Of a stretch of DNA of 64,000 nt, positions 21,836 to 35,213 are shown piece by piece. Each line of letters starts with the position of its first letter. Position 1 is the stretch's first letter. Origin of the DNA: Apostichopus japonicus (taxonomy: Eukaryota; Echinodermata; Holothuroidea; Aspidochirotida; Stichopodidae); NCBI RefSeq assembly GCF_037975245.1, contig NC_092579.1, positions 26,271,166 through 26,335,165 of the forward strand, in the 5' to 3' direction. A program made the translations under genes and the position numbers. The notes under the pieces are model-generated. The model did not search any database. It was not told where the DNA came from and saw nothing but the letters and a program-made list of their open reading frames with translations.

Positions 21836-24600
21836 TGGTTACGCCTGTTGCTGTTCTAAAAAGCAACAGTTTGACTTGACTTTTAAAATTAATATCAATG
21901 CTCTTCAATACTAGCATCCAATTACAATACTGGTTATTAGCTAGACTATTCAAGTTTGATTTAGTGAAATGCAATAAGAGTAAAATAATAAAAGAAGGAA
22001 TTTTTAACTTGTTTCTTATCATGTGATTAAAAATTGTTATGAAAGTGTATGGGCGACACATGGTTGAGGATCGACGCACTTTAATCCATTAAATAATTGC
22101 TCTTCAAATTTCATCTGGTGAAAACATCAAGTTACAATTATTTCTATATTATTTTAAGGAAGTTTTGATTAATTGCATATCTTAATAAATGCCGTAAATC
22201 GACTTTTAAATTGGGCAATTTCAATAGCTTAGAGGTATTCGGGTCGTGTTCCCATGGTGTATTTCGGTGTCAAGGTCACAAGAACCAAAAGATTGCATGA
22301 TTCCGACGCAACTAAAGATTAACATGTACATCACAGTGCAAAGTAAACGCCAGGAATTGCACAATGAATTGGATCTTCAAGCTAGCGAATGGTTTCAGCG
22401 CAGAGTATCGCGCAGAGCATACTTGATTTATTTCTTGTTGGGTTGGAGAGCAAGCTGTTGACACAGAGCCCAGCTACGCAGGCAATTCAAATCGCTGACT
22501 GGTAAATTAGTTTGGCCGGTTCATATAATATGTTTGGTTGTTTGTTTTCAACCGATGCATTTGTTTATAAATGTGTTTTGATTCATTTTGTTTTACGGTA
22601 TGAAGTTATAAAGTCATGCATAACATTAACGTAACTACGAAAAGAGTTTTTCACGCAACGTAGGCCTATATTCATCCACCTCTCACAAAGGACGAACACT
22701 TCGATATTGAAAGCCATTACTATCAAATGAATGTATTTTTCATAAAGCGTCTTCGATTTGCTGATCCTTCCAGAATATATCCTTTGTAAGAATACATTGA
22801 ATTTGGTCCAGAATAAAAGAAATTGTAGAACGGTCATAATCGGGATGTAAGATTACGTCACGAGATTGTGATGTGAGACCGAGTGTTGGCATCTAGTAGA
22901 GTCATGAGTGCCAATGCATAGAAGATCACCTGGTGAGATTTAGGAAGTGCCTTTAACTGTTTCTTCCCGTTGGAAGGTGTAGTAGCGTATTAATTAGATG
23001 GTTCAGTGTTGTTTACATCAGGTTACCTGTAATCAGCTGAGACATCATGACACAGATAATATTTAATAGACTAATACAATGATATGACCAAATAACTAGG
23101 GCAGCACCCGGCACAGTGGGATGTTGTTTATATAGCACAAATTAGTCAAGTTTTATGAACTGTTTTTTAACTGCATCATATCTTTGCTCTACCCAAACCC
23201 ACCTTTAGACACCATTTGTTTTCTTCTTACGACACTAGTAAACTATATCCAATCAGTTCTGTCACAGCTTAGCACGTATCATGTTTTCTATGACATCATG
23301 ATCGCGGTGTCCAAACGTGTGAGGCCCCGGAAATGTGGGTACACATTAAATGGTGGCAGCATTTAAGATCGCGAACAAGACTGGGAACCAATGATGAGGC
23401 CGTTCGTCCGTATCTTGAACCGCAGCCAAGCGATTACGCAGTCAGTTTATCAGCTTATAGTTTACTTCGTAAATGCTGCAGGCTGATCAAACTATACTAT
23501 TTGTCTATTTTTTGATTGACTCGTAGAGCCGGAGCGATCACATATTCAGCATTGACTATAAGTTAAGACAGAGTAACAACTCGGATAAAACCCGGGTTTG
23601 TCAAAGGAATTTAGGTTTTCGAAGATGCCTCCTATATGCATGGACACCACATTACACTGTCTTTTAGTTTGAACTGCTGCATTAGGACTCCGTCAGAATG
23701 GAAATCACTGTTTAAAACATACAACGGTTGTTTGTGTAACACTGCATATCATTATAGATTACTAAGCCATCACTCATCCATACATAGCAAATCAATTGCC
23801 ATATTCTCAACAACGGAACAATCTATGAATGTTAGTAGTTAGATCAATGTGCAACTTCGTTTTACAGGTTTTGTATTATACCTTATACATTAAAATTTCA
23901 GACTCTGTTATCGCTGTGAGATTAATGGTCATTAAATGATATACTTGAAACTTCTCTACAGCTAAAATAATGTTAAAAACTGTTTTTTATTTTCGATGCA
24001 CACACCTGCATCCCGTCCGGGTGCAGGTTATATTTGCCTACAACAGACAATGACCCTTACACAATGCTTTAGGATACACCAAGTACGTCCAGAACCTAAT
24101 TGTGTTAAACTGTCGAAAGAATGAACAGACTACCGGTACCAGTTATGGAAAGTTAAAATTGTAAGAACCAAATGCTTTGAGGTATGTTTTGCCCCCAAAT
24201 ACCCTGAATTGAATATATATTACATATGGAATCTACCATTCCTCGGTAACCCTCCCCAACCACCACCCCTAAATACCCCCCCCCCCACACACACACGTTG
24301 AAACGCCAACAGACTTCTAACTGCTTACCACTGCATAAACCATGATCGTTACAACAATGTGCTCTCTTGCACAAGTTTCAAATGGAATGTGTGTATAGTC
24401 CTACCTACCTACCTACAGTCACGGTATCATTACGCCCTTGTACATTGTCAATGACGTCAACTACCATTTAATTAAATTAAAGATGTTCAATAGAAAGAGA
24501 CCCTTGATTACGCCTTATCGATCAAAACTTGTGTTAAATAGAAGTGTTCTCCCATACCTCCCCCCCCCCCCCCCCCCGGAAAGAAAAAAGTCAAGTTTGT
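21836..24600. other. No gene seen
   Basis: AT-rich DNA. Short frames at 22246-22461, 22583-22837 and 23184-23515 have no recognisable content. C-rich runs lie at 24276-24290 and 24560-24577. Confidence 0.45.
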
Positions 24601-24623
24601 CCAACTAAACATGTTCAGCTTAC

Positions 24624-24700
24624 CTGAAATGCAAAGAGTACGTCGTGTTCCGAAAGATTTAATGGTAGGAATGGTGAAAACCAAGAGACCGCTAAGTTAC
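24624..24700 (-). promoter_or_regulatory. Candidate 5' UTR exon of the globin gene
   Basis: On the minus strand a consensus donor (TTTCAG then GTAAGC) lies at 24624/24623, the right kind of partner for the acceptor at 20396. In the frame that would join the globin, TAA appears about 35 nt before the donor with no ATG after it, so it could only be untranslated. The upstream limit and promoter are unknown. This is a single splice-site match and may be chance. Confidence 0.2.
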
Positions 24701-27689
24701 ACATGCAGAATATATTTACTTAGCCACTTGCTCGGTTTATTTAAGGAATACGATATCAATACAATCGTTCCAGTTTGCACGTACGCTTAAGCACTGACGT
24801 GTTTTATAGTACCTTCATGCAACATAGGCGTCGAACTGATTGACCGAACGATTGGTGTCACTGTATAATATATGAACATATACATATGGTTTATCATTTT
24901 TGAATGGCTAAAACATAACAATTCTCTAATAATGTCACTGATAAATAGGAGGTTATTGTAGACTTATATAATAGTAATACGTGCCAGACTGAATGACCTA
25001 ATGGAAGGTGATATGCTTTATTAGTACAACTGTAAACTTATCTTTCTTTCTTTGATAGAAATTATTAATTGGCACAAATGATTACTTTGTTGTTACAAAC
25101 TCTGAAGTTGTTACTGCAAGTTATTAAGTTGATCACGTGATATGGATATACTTTATGGCCCGCCGTTTGTGACATACGGTACATTATAATTATACCGTAG
25201 TGTTATAAGTTATATCAGTCACAGGTATTTTTTCCCGTCTTAGGCAGTTAGTGATGCAATCGTGTATTTATGAAAGATATTTGCAATCGCGATATTTCAC
25301 TACCCGACCACGGAGGCTCCCAACGTTAAAACCATGCTAACATCATATACATATATCATGCAGCTAAAGCAGGTCATTGCATCTAACGCCACACTATTGC
25401 CACTGCGAAACTGCAATATTTTAAACGTGTTCGTACAGTGAGCATATAGGATAGGACAGGTATCACAACCTAGTCGGATTTTGGTACCTTATGTTGTAAT
25501 AACAAACTAATAATTTGCTATGAAAAAAATGGTCATAACAACTGTATAATTTGTTCTAATAAGAGAATAATTTGATTGGCACAAAATGGCTTTCGTATTG
25601 AGTCAGTGTCAGTCAGTGAAAACTAGCAATGTGATATTTAAATCCGAAATTTGTCCAACCATTTTTGGGTAGCGTGTTGTTTTAAACTGCAGTCTTATGT
25701 ACACATCGTTGGTGTTTTTATAATCGATATTCGTATGTATAATACCATCAAATTTGAACAACGCAAACCATATTAAAAATAGAAATAAAATATAGAACTT
25801 CCATAGGGTAAGCGCGATTATCAAGTGATACGCCAGTAGAATTGTGTGAGGATCTGTGCTGGTCATACCGTAATACCTAATACGGTATATTGTTGACCAT
25901 TAGCTCTTCGGGCGGAACATGAGACCGACGTCTCTCAAGCTTGTTCCCTCAAAGGAAGGCGAATCTTCAGAGCTATGTTTCTTATACCTGAGGTATAGGG
26001 GCCCATATATACATGTCAAAACGTTCCGCGTTCTCACACAAGGGATCTTGTATATGTTTAGTTCGATCAGCCAAAATATTGTTTGGAATTCGGCAAAAAC
26101 TCATTATTCATTATGAGACATGAGTCACAAGAAGGTACAACTTCCGTCAGACAGAGTACATCAGATGGGGGGGGGGGGGGGGGGGTACACCAGACTATAA
26201 TTGTTACAACCATTAAATATTCTAGTAATAATTTATCTTTCAAAAATTCCCTGAAATTTATGAGTAACTCCATGAGACAACACCTCTTTGATAGTAAGTT
26301 GTTAACCAACATTCCCTCAACAGCAATAACGCCTTTAGTGGGATGAAGTTCATCCTGCTCCCCCCCCCCCGTCTCCTCCCTTGCCGCTCAATTTTATCAA
26401 GGCTTATGATTTGGTATAACCTACAGCTCAAGTTGACGTATAAAACGAAAGAAGGACTGTTATTGCGTCATGATATCTGATACCATTACCAATTCGAGAG
26501 TGTGACGTATATCTCTTCACATAACATTAAAATGTTCATGGAGGGGTTGATTAGAATATTTACAAGACAAACTCCAGCTTTGTATGATTTATTTTTAGAT
26601 TATCTTTAGAATACTCTGATTGCAACGATTAAACTAATTAGGTCTGGTGGGAGTTGCCTTTTGGCTTCTCAAAGGTTAAAATTCCTGCAGTAATGCAGGA
26701 GAGAATTGCAACCGGTGTTTAACTTCAATTTGTTTGACGTCATTTAATATGCAGTTCATTACATGTATGGACACACTGATTTATATTAAAATATTATATT
26801 ATATTAAAATAATCAGCATGGGATTTCGCAAAAATTCTTTATGGACTTGATGACAAAGCACCGAACATGCAACAACAACACCAAAGCTCTAGTTAAGCAT
26901 GATAGACGTCACTGTTCAAACCTTATCGTCTGCTTAGAAAAGTCAACTTTGAGCATATAGCATTTACGTGACACACTGCAGCAGAACGGATACACAAAGC
27001 TTATCGTTAACTTAAAGTTAACTTAATCATGATATAAAAGGTAAATAAAAACTGTATAACTTTGTATACTTACAGAAGCAAATATAGGATTATATTCTTA
27101 AATGACGGGGGTAACCTTCATTGATAACTCTGGAAGACCGACAAGGTGACAGCTTCGAAACAAACGCGCCTCAAAGATTTGCCATCGCTTTACTGCAAGA
27201 GGTTAGCTTAAACAAAAATTAACAATTCGTACTAAGCGATCGATTACTGACTTACGGGGGCGCGAGAAACAAAATGATAAATTACTTGAAAGTGATACGA
27301 GCCGGCGCATTGTGACTGTCTCACAAGGTGAATTCGACACTGTGTAGAAGAGTATGACCCTTCAACAGACAATTAAAGCTACAGTGATGATCTTTTAATC
27401 CCTGCTCAATGGACAGATTTCTGACTATTTAATACCTAATCAATACCTATGTCCTCATCGGTACCAACCTGTTTTTGTATTATCGTTCACGCTGAAGTTA
27501 CCATTGAAAGTGTCAAATAGACTATGTGTTTGAGTATGTATTCTGGAATGTTAAAGTATGTTAAAGTATAATAAATAAATTATAGTGTAAAATGATAGTG
27601 TAGGAGTATAGCAGTGTGAGTCTTGATATTAGTACTAGTACAAGGATCTACGTGTTTAGGAGTACATGTTTTGTACTAGTACATATACT
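24700..27689. other. No gene seen
   Basis: AT-rich, with a G19 run at 26167-26185 and a C run at 26360-26369. A small inverted repeat (TCCTGCA-GTAA-TGCAGGA) lies at about 26683. Short frames are unremarkable. Confidence 0.45.
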
Positions 27690-27945
27690 ACCATAGTATG
27701 ATTACAAATCCGCGAGTATATGAGTATTCGTACAGTTTACTACGTTAACATACGATTATGAGTACTCGTATATGTTATTACGTTAACATACGAGTGTGAG
27801 TATAAGTTACTACGTTAATATACGTGTGTGAGTATGAGTACAGGTTGCAACGTTAACATACGAGTATAGTACTCGTACAGGTTACTACGCTAAGATACGA
27901 GTCAGTACTCATACAGGTTACTACGCTAATATACGAGTAAGCACA
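27690..27945. repeat. Degenerate tandem array, unit about 38 bp
   Basis: Six or so units, each with GTTACTACGTTAACATACGAG or a close variant followed by a TGAGTA/GTACTCGTA block. Unit length varies between about 32 and 40 bp. The GTACTCGTA and TACGTTAACATA pieces are partly palindromic. Confidence 0.8.
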
Positions 27946-27949
27946 CGGA

Positions 27950-30379
27950 CTAACTACAAGTCTGATATCTACGAACAGAAAAGAATACAGAACTGAAGAC
28001 GCATGTATTCATCCAAGTAAGATGAAGACATTCTTCTCAGAATCGCCAGTAAAATGTACCATCTCCTTCCACCAATGTCATGCTACAAACTCGGTGACCA
28101 AGCTTTCCAACCTTTCTGCAATTCTGCCCTCTGAAAGGCCTAGTAACGTAACTACAGAGCATATGTACATATAGCTTTGAGCAAACGGTTTAAAAAATAT
28201 AACTGGTAAAAACTGAACGGTTGCAAGCACAGAACGTTTTTTGTTTTTGTTTTACACTAACACAAACACAGTCAGAGTTGTATTTACACCGACTTTCATT
28301 TGTTCTTGGATTATATCGCCATCGGCTTATCTCTTTAAAACAGACAACGTGAAAACTAACTTCCAAAAAATGTATCACCTTAGCACCCCAGGCGTTTTAA
28401 TTGAAGAGGCACGATTACCCTTTCTAGTTTACATGCATCTATTGACAGTCCCACATGCTTGGTTCTTCAAAGAGAAAAGGCAACGCCCGCTTTGTGGGAT
28501 AGATTAAATTTTAACTTAGGAAATATTTACTCATAATTGATGCTTCATAAGCAATTTATCTATTCTCTTTTGTAATGTGTGTTATGAAAACATTTTGGAT
28601 ATCAGTGTTCCAACATCACGGGAACTCGCAGATGTGATTTTCATAGCTTACATTGAGGCAAGATATACAATGTAATAGTGTAATAGTCGAAACCAGGGAA
28701 GTATTTTATCCCGTGTCTTAAACCACTAGTAGTACAATTCTTTGAGCAAGGATTCAAGCATCCATGCATTTTTCTATACAGATCAACATGAAAATGAACG
28801 CGCGTTTTATCAGTATGGTATTACTTTCCACCATTTCTTTGGTGTTTTCAATTTAGGTGAGCTAACCTATATTTTACTGTAATTATTACTGTGTTAACTG
28901 CAGTTAACATTTGGACCTATTGCCTTATAAGAGATGTGTGTGTTGGCACTATATATACCTATACACACACCATAAGTTCTTCACCTAGGCCTATAGTAAC
29001 AAGGCTTCCGGCAGTCAGTAAAAGAGGCAGTGGCTTGAACTATCGGTTAATGACACGTCTTCATAACTCCCCAATTAGAATTACCATTGTCCCGTGTTAT
29101 TCATTTTCAATCGGCTGGATTTAAGACGATCAACGTTTCCCGCGTGAAAGGATCGCTAGAGGCTCGATCGATCTCCAGTTCTGAAATAAGTGAGAGTCGT
29201 CTGCACCCAGAATGACGAGACCACTATGTTGACTTTACTGTTATGTCAATACTCGTTGCTTTACGTAGCAGATTGGAAGCCACGGCAAGAAATGATAGGT
29301 CTTTTACTACCTGGATTATTGTAACAAGATCAAGAATCGATTAAAATCTGATATGGAAAATGTGTAAAATGTTGAACGCCTCTCCAGGGAAAAGCGTATG
29401 AAATACACACGGTAACTATAGCATTCAAGGTGACTTACAATGATCGGGTCGTTAATGCAATGTTATAATGATCATGGATAGCGTATGTAAAAGCAGCCCA
29501 CACTATACAACAATTCGACCGGTACCTCTTATAAGAACAAAATGATCTAGAAAATATGTGCTCAGCATATACAGCCATTGCATGCATACACAGTCTGCCA
29601 ACGATGCACTTTTGAAGAAAAGTGACACAAGATATAGAACCTCGGTACGCAAAGGGTGCCATGCATGTTGTTTCTCCGTGGACAAGGTGTGTCATTCCTG
29701 CCAAGCTATAGAGTTCTTGTATGTCTACATAGAGACTCCACTGTAAGCTACATAGCGAAACATATATGTCATTGCTACATACAGCTGTAACAAAATTAAG
29801 AAATGCATGGTATGGATCTACATGCGAATAGGGTATATTATGATAGACATAGGCAAACTCCAGATGGCCAATTGGAATGGTCTTTCGGGTCAAAATTCTA
29901 CCAAATCATTTTTGGTGCTGTTATTCTCATTGTATACTGGGTGGGTTGCAATAAGCTGAGATTGACTTTTCCTTTGCACTTTTCTTCAGAAAGCCACATG
30001 GAACCAACACTATATATGATTAGCAAACCTTATATATACATTCAACAGCACGGTTGATTTGGTACATCCGATTATAACCATACCTTAAGAAAACACGATC
30101 GTATTTGAATGTTAGTATTATACCTCATAAAGTCACAGATAAACGAACATGCGTGTTATCATATTTCGAGTGGGTGTAAGCGCAACAATAGGAAGCGACT
30201 CGAAAATTAAATTGTCAAATGTTAAGAGCGTCCTTGATCACACGACAAAGGTGATGACCGCGCCTCGGAACAGAGAGTTTTCGACATACCAACATGGAAC
30301 CAAACATTTACGATATTAACTGATAAAAACTCCTTAGTTACCGTCACCATGCGACCCCACACGAACTAACAAATACAAT
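27950..30379. other. No gene supported
   Basis: The longest frame, 29893-29435 minus (152 codons), has no recognisable domain, no splice context and overlapping open frames on the other strand, so I do not call it. A short plus-strand stretch at 28024-28176 is open in more than one frame. Nothing else was found. Confidence 0.4.
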
Positions 30380-30650
30380 CGGTGGCTTGGCGTAGTGGTA
30401 TGACTATGTGTGATATCAGCTGCACACCTGCCCAATCTGGAACAGACAAACAGGTACTTTTTATGAAAAAGTCGCCCAGGAAAGAACCTGGGCACAAAAA
30501 CCCAACTACCGAACCACTGATCCGCTCTCAAGCCCAGTCCCCTTGCATCGAGACTGTGACTGTGTGATCATCGTCGGGTGTGCATCACCATTCCCCCCGA
30601 AAGGGAACAGATACTACACATGATCTTAGCCAAAAGGCCGACAAACAGGT
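30380..30650 (-). mobile_element. U2-snRNA-headed SINE-like element
   Basis: On the minus strand, 30641-30605 reads GGCCTTTTGGCTAAGATCA then GTGTAGTATCTGTTC, matching about the first 45 nt of U2 snRNA (the 5' end and branch-point recognition region) with few changes. The match stops abruptly and unrelated sequence follows, including a GCCCAGG-CCTGGGC hairpin. The opposite end (30383-30400, plus strand) has an A-box-like TGGCGTAGTGG. A full U2 gene is excluded: the remaining U2 stems are absent. Most likely a SINE or retro-copy chimera with a U2-derived head; limits are approximate. Confidence 0.5.
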
Positions 30651-33289
30651 TAACATCATTCTGGACCAGAGAGCTCAGAGAGATGGTGAAACTGCAAAGC
30701 TCCTGGCTTTTCATATTACTATCAGGTCGTTCGTTAGTTGAGTACAATCATAAGTCCAGCTAGTCCGAGTCCCAGTCCGACCAAGTCGCAGACTCGGGTT
30801 AGACCTATACTATCATTGGTAAACACATAGTACACAAGTTGCAAGTTGCATCGGTCTTAAAGCAAGTAACTATATGTTAGTAGGTGTGTATACGGGTTCA
30901 TGTGGCCCTCGCTTGTTACTAAAGCAAACCCAAGTCAAAGGGTATGTGACGTCCGCCAACTCAAGTCAAATAATACGTAAGTCCAGCGGACTCACGTCAA
31001 AGGATAAGTAACAACCAATTGACTGCGACTGCTCATGAAAGAATCTTGTGAATATTCATACCCTATGTCGACTTGGCGTGAATGATTGTTTTCCGAATTT
31101 TTTCGAAGAGGTCAGAGGTTAAAGATTATTTGCAAATTTTGTAAACAGAAAGAGGGACCTGAATCGGATACAATTATGAAGGAAGTTTCTAATTGTTAAG
31201 TCACTCAATCGATATCGATATTCTAAAGCTTATTACTGTTTCCATTTGGTATATAGATATCAAAACTGGTCAGTATTGTTTCCTATCGAGATGATAGATT
31301 CGACATTTTCTTCGATTTCGAATTTTGTAAATGCTGGCGACATTTTTTTCAGTAGATTTGTATACACGTAAGGTAATAATACGAATCCAATGAATTCAAA
31401 GAAAATTGTTGTTTATACATGGAAAGAAATACCAAAATGACAAATTATGAAGGATCCATAAAGGTATATTTTCGGAGGAAATTGTTTAGACAAGTTGTAA
31501 ACAACGAAAGAAAGAAAGCCAGTGACTTGAGAAGAATGCGAACCTTGACCTAGTGACCTCACCGATGTATCGGCTTATTTAAAGAATAAGTCGGTTATAC
31601 TTACTTTTTCAGTGTTTTCTGATTGCACGCTTTAATGGATATTTATTTATTATTTATTACTACAGTGCATGTTATATATAGGGCCTATAAGTATGAAGCT
31701 AATATATGAAATAACTCCATGAAGGTATAGCATATACCACGTCACGTATAACAACTGCATAAAGTATAACGTCCAATATTAAGGACTAATATCAGCCATA
31801 TGTGGTCTATTACCGATATTTCAGGGACCTACGTTGTCCATGTAGGTAATGACGAAGTGCGACGAAGAACGGTTATTGTTTGGTCCATGCAAGGAAGTTA
31901 GATTCTGGAGGCTATCTACAAGTGGGCAATAAGGGGGGAGGTCCTTTCTGGTGGCGTCGCAATAGTTTTTTATTTTTCAAAATGCCTCACAGACTGCCGG
32001 AAATGGCACTTCCAATACATTGTTAGTTAGCATCTAATCAATTTTTATTTTAAGATCTCATTTTTTAGAAATTTAACTCCCAACAAAATTATTCGGTAAA
32101 ATCCCTTTGTAGGGGAATATTAGGGCTTTACGTTATTTTATATAGCTCCGTTTTATACATTGTTTTACACAGGTAATTGAAGATATAAAAGCTCGCTATG
32201 GCATTCTGATGATAGCCGTAGCCTATATATGCTGAGGGGAAGCCATATGGGGAAGTTAGGAGTAAATTAATTATTAGGTTTGTGTTATCATTATTTGGTT
32301 TACATGTCAAAAAGGGACCTATAATGGGGTGCCCAAATGAACTGAGTGAGTGGGCCATGTAGGGGACTGTGCCTCAATATTCTTAGTTAAAACACTGGGG
32401 CACTGATATAGGGGCTAACAAGGAAACCGATAGCACCTACATAAAATATATTACGTAATAATTATATTTATGAATCGTAGTTTCACATTATAGACTGCTA
32501 CACTGTTCACGCATGTTAAGTTTATTGATATTCTAACAAAACTCGTGAAAACCGAAACAAACGCACGGTCATCGCATCCGCGATCGTGCATGGTAGGTGA
32601 TGAGCGCTTAAATTAAACCATGTGTTCTTTTTGAGTTTGTACACTACTAATGAAATCAGGAGAAACCATATGAACATTTCGCTGAAACTAACTGTTATAG
32701 CTCATATACAGTCAACCACCCTCGGAAACGAGGATCACGAAAAAGGCCGTGAACATTATAAATAACAAAACTATCCATAACGATTTGAGACAATCATTCA
32801 CACCTTTAAACAAAGGCTGAACTTCGAGGAAAAAGGCAGAGTTTCCGCAATATTGATTTTGCAATAAATGTTACACTCTTTAGCCTAGTTCCTGGAAGTC
32901 AATACAAGATAATTACAAACCGAGAAATGAGCGGATGCGTTTATACGAATCTAAGGTCATGAAACAATGATGAAATATACTTCTGAATTGTGTTTCCTTT
33001 AATTTTGTAAAGCAATCAGCCATCTGGAGATAATTAGGTTTGTGGAATGAATTACCATAGCGTGTTGGCAAGGTTCAGGGCTGGGTCAACTTAGAATTAT
33101 GTGTAACAATGCTAAAAACAGGTTGATAGTGGGTTTCAATCTTTAAATGGGTTACACGGCCTATAATGTAAGCCATGCGTATATATTAAATATAAAGAAA
33201 CTCTTTCTTATAGATGTTTCCCCTTCATTTGCAAACCTGGTGTGAAGCTAATGCCGAATCAGTTGGGATATTTATCTTTAATGATAGGG
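30651..33289. other. No gene seen
   Basis: AT-rich. Around 31925-32015 (GGTGGCGTCGCAATAG and GGAAATGGCACTTCC) there is a weak echo, partly inverted, of the hAT-like MITE at 34904-35205. The rest is unremarkable. Confidence 0.4.
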
Positions 33290-33975
33290 GTGGGGCAAAT
33301 AAGATCTTAATCAACGGCAGGGGCCGAGGGTGGGGTGGTGGTGGGGTGGGGTGGGTGGGGTAGGGCGGGGTGGTGAAGGAGGTTGGGCAGAGAAAGGGGG
33401 AGAGGTTATAAGGGAACCTTTTCATGAACATATTAGACATGCATTCACATGAGAGAAGGGTCGTGCTATAGAGAAGACGATCATTTAAGACGTTACCTCG
33501 TACGAAGGAGACGGGTAGAATGACGACATGACAGCCCCAGCCCACCCCCAGCCCAGCCCACCCACCCCCTTTTGTAAAATACTTTAATCGCATCTGGCCC
33601 TCCCATAAAGATTCAAGTCACTATACCCAGACCAGTCTGCGTGGGGAAGTTTCGAATTGACTTTATAATGTATTAACACAACCTTCCGTTTAGAGCTAAT
33701 TATGTAGACCTCAATTAGACATATGCCTCAGAATCCACCATTTGACGTTTTAAGTTTTTTCTGGTGGAAGATTTCCATACCCCCTACATAGGAGTCGGCC
33801 TCAATGACCCAGTGAAATCCTCATCATTAATAAAATCTTTCACTTTCCTCTGGCCCGTCCACAAAAGGTCAGCCCCTCTACATTAATCAGTCGGATGAAA
33901 TTTTGAATTTGCCACCCCACCCACCCCCCCTCCCCTCCCAAACTTTGAAATCATGTGAACGCCACTAAATATATG
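33290..33975. repeat. G/C-tract-rich dispersed repeat, copy 1
   Basis: A purine-rich GGGGTGGGGTGGG tract (33320-33380) and a pyrimidine block (33535-33570) flank repeated text: CACAACCTTCCG.. followed by ATGCCTCAGAATCCACCAT, then a 'cctacataggagtcggcc' block and a 'ctctggccc..cacaaaaggt' block that itself recurs within the stretch. The same modules occur at 63100-63560. This modular CCCC-bearing texture is typical of hAT-like non-autonomous elements; ends not found. Confidence 0.5.
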
Positions 33976-34296
33976 GCCTTTTGCACGTTTTGTTGCCCCC
34001 TTTTTGCAAAGGAACTCAACAGCAAGAGAAGATCTGTTCATAAATGAGGTACTATACCTGCGGGTAACTATTACAGTCTTTTACATGGTTGGCGTCCCAT
34101 GCAATGATGGAAGCATACCGTAACTGAGAAATTTCGTTTAATCTCATTCCTCACATGACTCTATACCAACAAAAAATATCAAAGCACCGTCTTATGTTAT
34201 CTTACGCCTTGAGTGCTAAGATAAAGATGAATTTAAATTACAGTACAGAAACTGGGTTGACGCTCGTACATCTACATAGAGTATAGCACAAATTAC

Positions 34297-34549
34297 GGAC
34301 ATGTATGTATGTATGTATATGTGATCTTCCCGCAAGCAGGAACTCGCGAAAGAAGCCATGGAGGCTTATAGACTCGCAAGCTGACCGAAGCCAATCTCTC
34401 GGCACACATCCATTTAACGTCCATGTCGGGAAGTTGTTATTGAACAACACCCTTGCCAGACGACACACCTTGCTGTCGGCGGGGAATCGAACCGGGGATC
34501 TCATGACTGGGAGACGCCGGCGTTAACCACTAGGCTATACACTCCGCCT
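34297..34549 (-). mobile_element. tRNA-derived SINE, copy 3
   Basis: On the minus strand the head GGAGTGTATAGCCTAGTGGTTAAC has A box TAGCCTAGTGG and a perfect B box GGTTCGATTCC, better than in the other copies. The body includes CTTCGGTCAGCTTGCGAGTC and GAGTTCCTGCTTGCGGG, and the tail is (CATA)n (34300-34318). The region between head and core is longer and more diverged than in copies 1 and 2, marking a different subfamily or age. Confidence 0.78.
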
Positions 34550-34903
34550 ACACTCCGCCGGACATGATGTCCGACAAAGCACTCTTCACTGTATTGTTTG
34601 CAGACTTGTTTGAGAGATGTATATAATGAATAAAAAAGCATCTTTGAGGTTGCCCTTATAGGCAAGAACCGTGAGGCCCAGGATTGACATTCAGTAGACC
34701 GATTTAACTTACATGAGCGCGTAAAGCACATAATACGTTCGTTATTCAAGACCTTCGGAATTAGACGTATATGTAAATAATGCTGTGGCAAGCAAACTGG
34801 CGATAACATAAAGGTCATTTGCTTTTTCATATAGCCTAAGTTTCCCACGGTCCTCCAGCTTTCAACAGCCCGGTACTAACATCATTGCAGCAGCATATAT
34901 GGG

Positions 34904-35205
34904 CAGGCGCGTAGCCGGGGGGGGGGGCGAAGGGGGAGACCGCCCCCCCCCCCTTGAGCATATATTTTTTGTATGTTTTAATGATATCGCTAGTACTTTC
35001 AAAATAGAAAATGCTTAGATGTAACTTACAAGGCCTGGGAAGTGCCATTTCCAGCGATCTGGGAGGCATTTTCGGCCAAAATTTTCTTGTCGCGCCAACA
35101 TCATGGTGGCGCTACGCTTAGATAGTTTGCAGAGCCATATATACGGCTCTGATAGTTTGTCTACAGGTTCGCCCCTCCCTTGGCAAATTCCTGGCTACGC
35201 GCCTG
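34904..35205. mobile_element. hAT-like MITE, 302 bp, with intact 8-bp target duplication
   Basis: The terminal inverted repeats are CAGGCGCGTAGCC (left) and its complement GGCTACGCGCCTG (right). The flanks carry the same 8-mer TATATGGG at 34896-34903 and 35206-35213, the 8-bp duplication of hAT transposition. The interior has long G/C runs and the module GGTGGCGCTACGCTTAGATAG (35106-35127) shared with 56006-56026. It has no coding capacity. Confidence 0.9.
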
Positions 35206-35213
35206 TATATGGG

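Noticed and set aside
29435-29893. 152-codon minus-strand open frame
   Set aside because: No recognisable domain, no splice or start context, and overlapping open frames on both strands; likely chance.
30605-30641. Functional U2 snRNA gene
   Set aside because: Only the 5' portion matches; the downstream U2 stem-loops and Sm site are missing.
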